From NCBI GenBank assembly GCA_900547975.1, contig URIX01000001.1:39269-103268 (forward strand): 64,000 nt of DNA, written 5' to 3'. The notes under the pieces are model-generated. The model had not been told where the DNA came from. It ran no database searches and was given only the letters and a program-made list of their open reading frames with translations. The DNA is from an uncultured Eubacteriales bacterium. Its GTDB lineage: Bacteria; Bacillota; Clostridia; Christensenellales; CAG-917. The position numbers and the translations under genes were made by a program. Shown here piece after piece: positions 53,265 through 60,767 of this stretch; the first letter of the stretch is position 1; each line of letters begins with the position of its first letter.

Positions 53265-54254
53265 ATGATGACGACGACAGATTGTAATTCAAACAACAAA
53301 TTTAAACGACTTTCGGAAGCGGTGGCACAACCTCTCGCTTTGGAAAACTGGTATTCGGAGACTTTCTTCTCCGATTTCGTTATGGACTACCACACCCATC
53401 CGCAAATAGAAATTATGTATTGCGTGCGAGGTCAATTCGACTTCGTATATAAGTTGAGCGAAACGGACACCGAATCGTATATAGAAACCGTAAATCAAAA
53501 CTGTTTTATTATCGTCAACACGGGGTATTATCATAAAATCGCCAATCTATCGCAAGCAACAAAAATAATCAACCTGGAATTTTTGCCCTGTGACGCATCA
53601 TTGCTCGGTGATACGACTCTCACCGAAACCACGTTCCAACTACCGCTGCAAAAACTGTTTTCGTTTTGCGAAGATTTGAAAAAAATAATCGATAAGGACA
53701 AAAACTACTACATCTTCATTGACAATAACAACGTTTTGAGCACCATGAAAGAGCTCGTCCACAAAATGGCGACCCCCTGCCCCGTAGGCGAACGCAACCT
53801 TCAAGTATCTTTGTTAACCACCAATTTGTTTATAGACATATCTCACTGTATTTCTCCCGAGAGCCACAAAAAAACGGGCATAGTATACGTCGACTCGGCA
53901 ATGGTCTATATCAACAAACACTTTTTGTCCAAAATATCCGTGCAAGAGATAGCGTCGTCCGTGGGAATATCCAGCGTTTACCTTCAAAAGCTGTTCAAAA
54001 TGCAATACGGCAAAACGATACACGCCGTGATAACCGAAAAACGCATCATTCAAGCAAAGCATTTGTTGGAGCAAAGTAATCTCGGCATAGAGGAAATCGC
54101 AAAACAATGCGGTTTTGGTAGCCGAGAACAGTTTTCCTACGATTTCTGCAAACTGGAAGGGTGTTCTCCCTCAAAGCACCGCAAAAAAACAAGCGTGCAA
54201 AAAATACGTTCCTTTTCACACTACGGAGAAACCAAAATCACTCAAAACGAGTAA
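53265..54254 (+). CDS. AraC-family transcriptional regulator
   Basis: A 329-residue regulator: an N-terminal cupin-like sensing domain (DYHTHPQIEIMYCVRG near residue 43) and a C-terminal double HTH (about 215-315) with ISVQEIASSVGISSVYLQKLFK, then GIEEIAKQCGFGSREQFSYDFCKLEGCSPSKHR. AraC proteins of this type bind sugars and activate neighbouring glycan genes. It is divergent from the 15-kb operon, the standard place for its regulator. No Shine-Dalgarno sequence precedes the tandem ATG codons; the promoter position suggests leaderless translation. Confidence 0.9.
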   Translation: MMTTTDCNSNNKFKRLSEAVAQPLALENWYSETFFSDFVMDYHTHPQIEIMYCVRGQFDFVYKLSETDTESYIETVNQNCFIIVNTGYYHKIANLSQATKIINLEFLPCDASLLGDTTLTETTFQLPLQKLFSFCEDLKKIIDKDKNYYIFIDNNNVLSTMKELVHKMATPCPVGERNLQVSLLTTNLFIDISHCISPESHKKTGIVYVDSAMVYINKHFLSKISVQEIASSVGISSVYLQKLFKMQYGKTIHAVITEKRIIQAKHLLEQSNLGIEEIAKQCGFGSREQFSYDFCKLEGCSPSKHRKKTSVQKIRSFSHYGETKITQNE

Positions 54255-54742
54255 TCTACGTCTCTGCTACGCAAATTGCGTCCCTGCCACCCGTGAAACG
54301 GGATTCGTAGCGAGCAAGGCAAGCGTAATAGCGGAGAGTACACCAAGACGACAATTGAGCGGAACTATGATTTGAGTGTAGATTCTGCTTGATTTGATAG
54401 CGGTAATTGGCGTCGCGGTTAGTGATTGCGAAAACAAATGCGGTTTATGGCAATAAGCCGTGCTTGTTGTCATCACCGCGATGCCGTTTGAGCAATCTCG
54501 TCAGCCACGAGAAGTGGGTTCTCCCACCGCTATCCGCACGCGGTGGCATAAGTCTTTGCAAAGCAAAGAACATCTAAATATGTACAGTCTATAAATTTAG
54601 TGTTTGAAACCTATCCGCCTCGCGATTTTTAAAAATCTCACCTTACATGCCCATAATCGTAAAATGGCCGTACGTTTGAAGGCAATTTTCCGCCCACTCC
54701 GCAACGTCGTCGATAAATCTATGTATTCATTAATTGTGTAGA
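54255..54742. other. Gene-poor junction between glycan locus and right-hand element
   Basis: No intact gene. It contains a CCACCGC/GCGGTGG hairpin (54524-54546), another short palindromic stretch near 54280-54310, and a short coding remnant (54643-54726). Composition and hairpins suggest the left boundary of the mobile element. Confidence 0.4.
54643..54726 (-). pseudogene. Short C-terminal coding remnant
   Basis: A 27-codon open stretch without start codon reads like protein (RFIDDVAEWAENCLQTYG, ending TIMGM-stop). It directly follows the Fic gene on the same strand and may be the tail of a gene truncated by the element. Confidence 0.3.
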
Positions 54743-54743
54743 C

Positions 54744-55682
54744 TTAAAATGTTTTTAGGCACTTTTCTCTCATAAATGATTTTATAGCTTCTTCATCTCT
54801 TCCTTCGTAATACTTAACAAGCATTTTTTTGTATTCTGGAACAAGATTTTGAGGAACGACCATTAAACCACCTGCGTGCGAAATCAGGTAATGGTTTGCA
54901 AATATTATTGCCGTACGTTTGTTGCCGTCATTAAAAATCTGCGTTTTCATAACATATAGGGCCAATTCGATTGCAACTTGGACGACATCGTCACTACTCT
55001 TTATGATATTATCAATATCTTCTTTTACTTGATGCTCAATCGGAATAGGCGGAATATAAGATGTGCCACCTATTGTAACCGGTACTGCTCTGATTCGACC
55101 GCCTTGCTGATAAAAGCCTTCATTTACCAATCTTGCGATATATTGACAAACGTAATAATTTGTTTCTGATAGAATTACGTCTTTATCTAGCACAAATTCC
55201 CATGCGTGTTTCAAATTCAAAATCTTCTGCACATCTTCTGCGCTTACGTTATTAACTTTTCCGTTGTCAATTATGAGTTCGGTATCAGGGAACGTTGTGG
55301 CAACCCCCTCCAACACGGCTTGGTCATAAATAATAGATTTCATATTCGAGCGCGCGAAATCAATATTCAAAACAACATTTGCCGATAGTTCATCATGACT
55401 ATAGCCATAAGATGCAAGTTGCTTTTCAATATCACGAATCGCTTTTTTAATTTCCCTTGCATCCTTTATGCTTTTTAGCAGCACTTGATGAAGTTCTTCG
55501 GAATATGGGCCGACGTATGTTGACGTCTTTCTACCCGCTTCCCTTTTCCTAATATAAAGATATTTTTTATCTGATACTTCTTTTATTTCAACAACTCCAT
55601 CATAAGGGATAAGGTTAAGTCTTGCCTGATATTCAGCTTTAGTCCTTAACAACTCTTGAATCATTTCGAAATTGTTTTCCAT
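54744..55682 (-). CDS. Fic-domain protein with altered catalytic motif
   Basis: A 312-residue protein. Residues about 1-110 form a helical N-terminal part; the Fic core follows with GRIRAVPVTIGGTSYIPP (about 195-212) and the signature region TQIFNDGNKRTAII (about 250). Active Fic AMPylases carry HxFxDGN; here the histidine position is Gln, so the usual base is missing while the phosphate-binding DGNKR is kept. It may be inactive, act as a regulator or antitoxin-like partner, or use another chemistry. AAGGAG precedes the ATG. It is divergent from the element operon and has a nested palindrome in its promoter region. Confidence 0.85.
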   Translation of the reverse strand: MENNFEMIQELLRTKAEYQARLNLIPYDGVVEIKEVSDKKYLYIRKREAGRKTSTYVGPYSEELHQVLLKSIKDAREIKKAIRDIEKQLASYGYSHDELSANVVLNIDFARSNMKSIIYDQAVLEGVATTFPDTELIIDNGKVNNVSAEDVQKILNLKHAWEFVLDKDVILSETNYYVCQYIARLVNEGFYQQGGRIRAVPVTIGGTSYIPPIPIEHQVKEDIDNIIKSSDDVVQVAIELALYVMKTQIFNDGNKRTAIIFANHYLISHAGGLMVVPQNLVPEYKKMLVKYYEGRDEEAIKSFMREKCLKTF

Positions 55683-55702
55683 GATATTTTACTCCTTTAA
55701 TT

Positions 55703-55750
55703 ATTTAGGGGACAATTTATAACTGAATTGTATCATTTTGCCCCCTAAAT
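55703..55750. promoter_or_regulatory. Nested palindrome upstream of the Fic gene, candidate operator
   Basis: ATTTAGGGG (55703-55711) and CCCCTAAAT (55742-55750) enclose ACAATT/AATTGT. A TATAAA word lies in the centre on the minus strand, so binding would cover the Fic promoter. Confidence 0.5.
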
Positions 55751-56187
55751 TACAAGTAATTATGTCAATAATTTTTCGTTTCTATTCGTAAGATAAGAAA
55801 CATGTGATTTTGTTACAAACATGTTTCATCTATCTTTCAATTAAATTTCAATGTGTCATTTTAGTACTTCACTACTGTTTAATTATCATTTGAAAGCAGT
55901 CCTTTTTGCTTACATTAGTGTTCTGGTTTTTGTGAAAAATAAGCCCTATACTGATGACGTAATCAAAAGCGAGGACAAGCGAACGACTGTTGATTGCGGA
56001 CTGAATTCAGATAAAGGTGGCCACCTTCCGAAACAAGTCGCAAGAAACGGAATGTTTCACAATCAAGACTTTATGATTACAAAACTACAACTTAATATAC
56101 CAATTTCGCGCTTAGCTAACGGCAACACGGGCAAAGACAAATCACTATGCTGCACTATCGGCACAACGGGTAAAGGAGAATTTTTCA
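55751..56187. other. Promoter and leader region between the Fic gene and element operon
   Basis: An open frame crosses this stretch on the plus strand (55851-56198) but has no ribosome binding site. I see no other gene; promoters of the rightward operon should lie here. Confidence 0.4.
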
Positions 56188-56451
56188 ATGGCAAATAAAT
56201 ATGGCGAACGCAGATGGAGCGTGCCTTCCAAGAGAGCGAAGGACTACGCGTCGGAGCGTAAGAACAAGGTGCACGAACACGGTGCAAAAGAAGGCAAACA
56301 ACTTACGGATTATGAGGCAGGACTTCGCTCCGGATACTTGCAAGCACAATCGGATCACGCAGGTCTGTACAAGTACAAAAAGGCTCTCGGCGAAGGCAAA
56401 TCCAAATCCGAGGCAAGAACCATCTCTCGTACTATCGGGAAGAAAAAATAA
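56188..56451 (+). CDS. Small basic protein of the right-hand element
   Basis: An 87-residue, highly charged and strongly basic protein (KRAKDYASERKNKVHEHG, LTDYEAGLRSGYLQ, KSKSEARTISRTIGKKK). No membrane segment. Its small size, basic charge and position at the head of the operon fit a nucleic-acid-binding protein. AAAGGAG lies 8 nt before the ATG. I cannot name a family; proteins of this look occur in small Clostridia elements together with the ATPase and Rep encoded downstream. Confidence 0.7.
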   Translation: MANKYGERRWSVPSKRAKDYASERKNKVHEHGAKEGKQLTDYEAGLRSGYLQAQSDHAGLYKYKKALGEGKSKSEARTISRTIGKKK

Positions 56452-56465
56452 GGAGAAAATAAGCA

Positions 56466-56807
56466 ATGGATAAGAAAATCTTTGTAGAAAGAGAAACTTA
56501 CGAGAAAAACGGCAAGCAGTATTTTACATACTTCATCAAAGGCGTTGTGCGCGGTATCGAAGCAAGAGTGCAACTTATGCCCCCGGACTTCACAGGTTAC
56601 ACGGTTTTGGATATCGTTTTCGGCAATGAAAACAAAGCGGAACTCGTTGTAACGCCCTACGAAATCAAGGATGAGAAAACTGGCAAAGTCGTTTCGGGCA
56701 ACACCTATGGCGTACGTTCTTTTGACGAAGACGGCGAAGTTTACGAATGCAAGATTCAGCCGTTCAAATCATCGGACAGAGCATTGCTCAATATGCTTAT
56801 CAGATAA
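56466..56807 (+). CDS. Possible single-stranded-DNA-binding-like protein
   Basis: A 113-residue, beta-rich protein (TYEKNGKQYFTYFIKGVVRGIEARVQL, then YTVLDIVFGNENKAELVVTPYEIKD). Size and strand pattern resemble the small OB-fold proteins that filamentous phages and rolling-circle plasmids use to coat single-stranded DNA. There is no decisive motif, so this is inference from size and context. AAGGAG precedes the ATG; a hairpin terminator follows. Confidence 0.55.
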   Translation: MDKKIFVERETYEKNGKQYFTYFIKGVVRGIEARVQLMPPDFTGYTVLDIVFGNENKAELVVTPYEIKDEKTGKVVSGNTYGVRSFDEDGEVYECKIQPFKSSDRALLNMLIR

Positions 56808-56817
56808 ATAAGCGTCA

Positions 56818-56855
56818 CGGAATACGGCTTGAAATACAGCCGTATTTCTTTCAAA
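56818..56855 (+). terminator. Terminator/attenuator inside the element operon
   Basis: AATACGGCT / AGCCGTATT stem followed by TCTTTC. The T-run is imperfect, so some transcripts may read through to the membrane-protein genes. Filamentous phages use a comparable internal terminator to set high levels of their DNA-binding and coat proteins. Confidence 0.55.
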
Positions 56856-56872
56856 AAAATGGAGGAATTAAT

Positions 56873-57955
56873 ATGAATCAAGAAAAGAAAAACAGTATCA
56901 AATGGATTGCGACACTTATGGCAATCATAGTTCTTTTTGCAGGCGTCGGCGCAGCGCTGGGGCTTGTAATTCAGCAAATGAAACAAAACAACACCGACAC
57001 GCCTATTGCATCGGGTGATGGCAAAGATATGTTTGAAGGTCAAATATATGAAATGCCTTCCGTACTTGCATTTTCGGCAGACGCAACGACTGCGGCAGAC
57101 TCCGGTCATACGGCATCTGTAACTCTTACTGCAACCGTCCTTCCCGTCGAGGCAACCAACAAACTCGTGGATTGGAGCGTTGCATGGGGTGTTACAAAAC
57201 AACACGGAAGTGAAAACGTCACTGACTACGTTACCGTAAATCCGAAAAGCGACGGTAGCAATATCGCGACCGTAACTTGTAAGAAAGCATTCGGTGACGA
57301 TGAAATCATCATCACGGTTACGACGAGAGAAGGCGGATTTACAGCAAAATGTCAAGTGCTTTATGTCGGTGCGCCCACTTCTATCAAAGTGACGCCCACC
57401 GGAGCAAAAACCATCACCGATAGCAAGTGGAACAACGCAAAAATTGTGGAAATTGAAAGTTCAAAGACCTACAATTTCAATCTCTCGCTTGACAATGAGT
57501 TTGGCCTTGTAGGAAGTTCGTTCACTCCCAAATACAAAATCTCCGCTGTTGCTTATGGCGCAATCAAGGTTAAGAAAGACCTTTACAAATCTGGCACCTA
57601 TCAAAGCACGGATTATGGCACGGTTGATTATGTTGTTCAGGACGTATTTGAATCGGCAGGATATATTTGGACTTCGTTTCAAAAACCGGGTGGATATGTG
57701 AGCGTCAACAAGTTCTCAATCGAGAACGGCAAGTTGAAAGTTATCGGTGGTAGTATGCCTTCGTCTTACTACGGCATTTCGGCAGATCCTTCTCGCAAAG
57801 TCGTTGAGTCTTTTGACAGTTATGTGGACGGCAAACTCCCCTATGTAACTATCACGGTCACCGAAGTGAAAACGGGTATCAGCACCACCATCAGCATTCG
57901 TACGGTATCAGGCGTGCAAAGCGTATCGCTTTCCGATTCTACGCTTTCGTTTTAA
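56873..57955 (+). CDS. Membrane-anchored surface protein with Ig-like domain
   Basis: A 360-residue protein with an N-terminal membrane helix (IKWIATLMAIIVLFAGVGAALGLVI in two parts, about 10-35) acting as signal anchor. A BIG2-like domain follows (about 70-165; ATVLPVEATNKLVDWSV, then IITVTTREGGFTAKCQVLYVG), and the rest is beta-rich. It should face outward. GGAGG precedes the ATG at 56873, overriding an upstream in-frame start. In an inovirus-like reading it would be a structural or adsorption protein; host-surface binding is equally possible. Confidence 0.7.
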   Translation: MNQEKKNSIKWIATLMAIIVLFAGVGAALGLVIQQMKQNNTDTPIASGDGKDMFEGQIYEMPSVLAFSADATTAADSGHTASVTLTATVLPVEATNKLVDWSVAWGVTKQHGSENVTDYVTVNPKSDGSNIATVTCKKAFGDDEIIITVTTREGGFTAKCQVLYVGAPTSIKVTPTGAKTITDSKWNNAKIVEIESSKTYNFNLSLDNEFGLVGSSFTPKYKISAVAYGAIKVKKDLYKSGTYQSTDYGTVDYVVQDVFESAGYIWTSFQKPGGYVSVNKFSIENGKLKVIGGSMPSSYYGISADPSRKVVESFDSYVDGKLPYVTITVTEVKTGISTTISIRTVSGVQSVSLSDSTLSF

Positions 57956-57968
57956 TTAGAGGTGGAGC

Positions 57969-58592
57969 ATGAAAAAGCAAATGAATGTTGGCAAGACGAT
58001 TGCCGTAATCGTATGTGTATTGCTCTTGGTGCTTGCCGTCGGTTCTATTGCTTTCTTCACTAATGGTTTTACATCTGATTTCAAAACTTTTTATGTTGAA
58101 AGCGATGGAAAGCGAATGCTCTCGGACTATGACAACTACATAATGAAGCAGGACACGGAAAACAAATTCGTTGTCAAATACACTTTCGGAGCAGTCAATA
58201 AGGACATAAGCGGTTATACCGTAAAGATTGTTCCGAATGTGTCGCACGACAATGATTTTGATTTCACGGTGGACGGAGAGATATACAGTTTCGGCGCGGA
58301 AGAAGATCTCACAAAAGGCTTTGACATTACCCAAAACGAAAACGATTTCGTTATCAAAGGTAACTACACAATGCAAAGCATTTTGCAAAGGCTTTATCCC
58401 GATAAAGAAGTGTCTTTCAATTCGGGCGACGTGGACAATTCCGTAGATAATTTCACGCTAATTGTTTACTCGTACAACGGCGAAGCGGTGATTAAAATCA
58501 GTTTCCATAATTACGTTGCGGTGGAAGGTGTCACGCTGCAAGAACAACTCGTATTCGAGGTACAGCCGGATGGCACAATCAAAGCAAAATAG
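57969..58592 (+). CDS. Membrane-anchored protein of unknown function
   Basis: A 207-residue protein with one N-terminal membrane helix (TIAVIVCVLLLVLAVGSIAFF, about 9-30) and a beta-rich external part. It starts 13 nt after the preceding gene and overlaps the next by 23 nt, so the three are translated together. No family recognised. Confidence 0.65.
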   Translation: MKKQMNVGKTIAVIVCVLLLVLAVGSIAFFTNGFTSDFKTFYVESDGKRMLSDYDNYIMKQDTENKFVVKYTFGAVNKDISGYTVKIVPNVSHDNDFDFTVDGEIYSFGAEEDLTKGFDITQNENDFVIKGNYTMQSILQRLYPDKEVSFNSGDVDNSVDNFTLIVYSYNGEAVIKISFHNYVAVEGVTLQEQLVFEVQPDGTIKAK

Positions 58593-60612
58593 CCGTTTGG
58601 TTATGGCAATACTCTTGGTCCTTTGCACCATCGTTTTGATGATGCAAGGGACACCGCAAATTGCGTATGCGTCAAGTGAAAACTCGTTTGACACCACGAA
58701 CGTTTTGGATGACCTTTTGTCATCCACCATAGACGGAAAGCCTTTCGATTTAAAAGACTATCCGTACAACGAAAACGGGACGCTGCGCATTGTGAGTTTT
58801 ATAGAGTATTGCTACTCGTTCAAATCCAATATGCGAGCAAATTACGGACTTTATCTGCTGATTTATAACCCACAAGCCTTGAATTTGTCAACAAACAGCA
58901 AACAGAACAAAATTCAAATGGCTGTAAGTTATGACAAAAACGGCACGCCTACAAGGTATGAAAAGTTTGATTTGCAGTTCTGCAGTAAGTCATCCAACGA
59001 CTATAAAAATCTGTTCTACAAATACAAAATCCTAGATAGAAAAATAGCGGACAAGACCTTTGCGGAACGTGTAAATACCAACGAGCGCAGATACGATATT
59101 TCGGGTATAGAACTCGTAACGTACGGGGATAAAAACGCTACCGAATACGGCGTCGGCGGCACATATACTTTCACGGGATATTCGGAAGGATACGGTCCAG
59201 ACGCCAATGCAAAATCTACGTTGAATTGCGTTGTGCAAGACCTTGAAACCTTAAAGCTCGAAGTGCATCACACATCCTTTAGAACCAACGTTTCAAGCAA
59301 AGGCAAAGACCATTACAACGAAGTCAACTCGGTGTATTTCTCTATCCCCGAACGAATCTATCAAGAGTACGGAAAGTTGCAAAAGATACGCGCGGAATGG
59401 TGGGAGTACAAGACCAAACTTGCCGCTATCACTTCCAACGAAGCGTTCTATCAAAAGATGCTTGCAGGCTCAAAACTCAAAACCGAGAAAGATCAAAACA
59501 ATCCGCAAATTCCATATAGACTCTTCACGGGTTACAAGGTTGAGCAAACATCAAATCAATTTCATGGATATACATCGATTGAATATGATTGGTGTTTCAA
59601 CGAGCGTACCAATTATGAAGAGACAACCGGCGGCGCAGTTTTCAATTCTACGAAAGTGAGCAAGGCAAACAGTCAGTCGGATATGATGCCAATGGTTTTC
59701 TATTCGCCATATGTCGATTTGGATGAAGTCTTTGACTTCCTTTTCTCAAAACCCGTTGCGGGCGACGTCGCGGCCAACAGAGTTGCCGAATATATCTATG
59801 GATATTCCAACGAACTCGGCAACGGATATATAGACTGCAACGGACGAGAGATAAGCAAGGACTTGTTTGAATCTTTCGTTGATGAAGGACGCCAAATGGG
59901 ACATAATGACAAAACCATTGACCTTGCCGACACGTTCAATCTTATGAGCTATGACTCCAACCACTCGTGGTGGGACAAACTCTGGGACTATGGTTTTTCG
60001 TGGCCTCAAACAAGTGGCGACTATAAGGACATCTCGCCCATCTATGAAGTGAAAGCGGATGACCTGATTGCCGATGACTACGGCGTATCTCAAAGATTGC
60101 TCGTGAACAAGAACGACGTCGCAAGTTTGAGAGCGTTCCATGCAAAAGAGAGTGCGCTCAACAGACGAGTGGTATTGTTCAGATTTGCAAACACGGACTA
60201 TTTCTCTCAAGCGTGCGGACGAAGTGACAACGAAGGCAATTATGTTCCCGAGGACGAGGCTGACACCTATATTGCAAGCGAAACCATATTCCTTGACTTT
60301 GACATCATAGAACTGACTTTCAACAAGGACGGCGTATATCACGTCATTCCCGTTGTGTCCAGTCCTACCGACGTTATAAACGGATTTACCGTTCCGGCAC
60401 AGAAGTTGGAATGGTGGAAGATAATCATTGCGGTTATCATTCTCGTCATTTGCTTTATACTTCTTGCGCCGATACTGCCGTATATCTTCAAAGGAATTTG
60501 GCTCGTTATTTGCGCTCCGTTCAAGGCGATAAAATCCGTCAAAGGAAGACGTAAAGCAAAGCATAAATCACAAGTCGATAATAGTGACAAAACGCGCAAG
60601 GAGATACAATGA
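58570..60612 (+). CDS. Large secreted, C-terminally membrane-anchored protein
   Basis: A 680-residue protein with a cleavable-looking signal peptide (LVMAILLVLCTIVLMM, cleavage near ..AYAS, residue 35) and a single C-terminal membrane helix (IIIAVIILVICFILLAPIL, about 615-640) followed by a basic tail. Most of the chain should be outside. No catalytic motif is seen. The topology is that of a filamentous-phage minor coat/adsorption protein (pIII type), and also of general surface proteins. The next small gene overlaps its stop by an ATGA junction. Confidence 0.65.
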   Translation: MAQSKQNSRLVMAILLVLCTIVLMMQGTPQIAYASSENSFDTTNVLDDLLSSTIDGKPFDLKDYPYNENGTLRIVSFIEYCYSFKSNMRANYGLYLLIYNPQALNLSTNSKQNKIQMAVSYDKNGTPTRYEKFDLQFCSKSSNDYKNLFYKYKILDRKIADKTFAERVNTNERRYDISGIELVTYGDKNATEYGVGGTYTFTGYSEGYGPDANAKSTLNCVVQDLETLKLEVHHTSFRTNVSSKGKDHYNEVNSVYFSIPERIYQEYGKLQKIRAEWWEYKTKLAAITSNEAFYQKMLAGSKLKTEKDQNNPQIPYRLFTGYKVEQTSNQFHGYTSIEYDWCFNERTNYEETTGGAVFNSTKVSKANSQSDMMPMVFYSPYVDLDEVFDFLFSKPVAGDVAANRVAEYIYGYSNELGNGYIDCNGREISKDLFESFVDEGRQMGHNDKTIDLADTFNLMSYDSNHSWWDKLWDYGFSWPQTSGDYKDISPIYEVKADDLIADDYGVSQRLLVNKNDVASLRAFHAKESALNRRVVLFRFANTDYFSQACGRSDNEGNYVPEDEADTYIASETIFLDFDIIELTFNKDGVYHVIPVVSSPTDVINGFTVPAQKLEWWKIIIAVIILVICFILLAPILPYIFKGIWLVICAPFKAIKSVKGRRKAKHKSQVDNSDKTRKEIQ

Positions 60613-60767
60613 AAACAGTGAAAAGAATCGTATGTATTCTGCTCATTATTTTGGTTGTATTTGCAGTCGGCTACTTGATATTTACAGGTAGCCGATTGCC
60701 TTCTATTACGACCGATAACGAGACAAGAATACTCAATGTAGCAACCAATATAGGAGGCGGCTTATGA
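60609..60767 (+). CDS. 52-residue single-pass membrane peptide
   Basis: Starts MKTVKRIVCILLIILVVFAV: a basic N-terminus, one membrane helix, then a short polar end (SRLPSITTDNETRILN). It overlaps its neighbours on both sides by ATGA. Size, charge and single helix are those of a small coat or pilot protein in filamentous phages, or of a small membrane partner for the ATPase next to it. It is too short for routine gene calling. Confidence 0.6.
   Translation: MKTVKRIVCILLIILVVFAVGYLIFTGSRLPSITTDNETRILNVATNIGGGL

Noticed and set aside
54267..54476. 69-codon minus-strand frame at the junction
   Set aside because: No ribosome binding site and hairpin-rich, low-information sequence; I looked for a diversity-generating or group II intron signature and found none.
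55851..56198. 115-codon frame upstream of the small basic protein gene
   Set aside because: No ribosome binding site and it runs into the next gene. The end has a faint P-loop look (IGTTGKGEFF), but not enough to call a gene or remnant.
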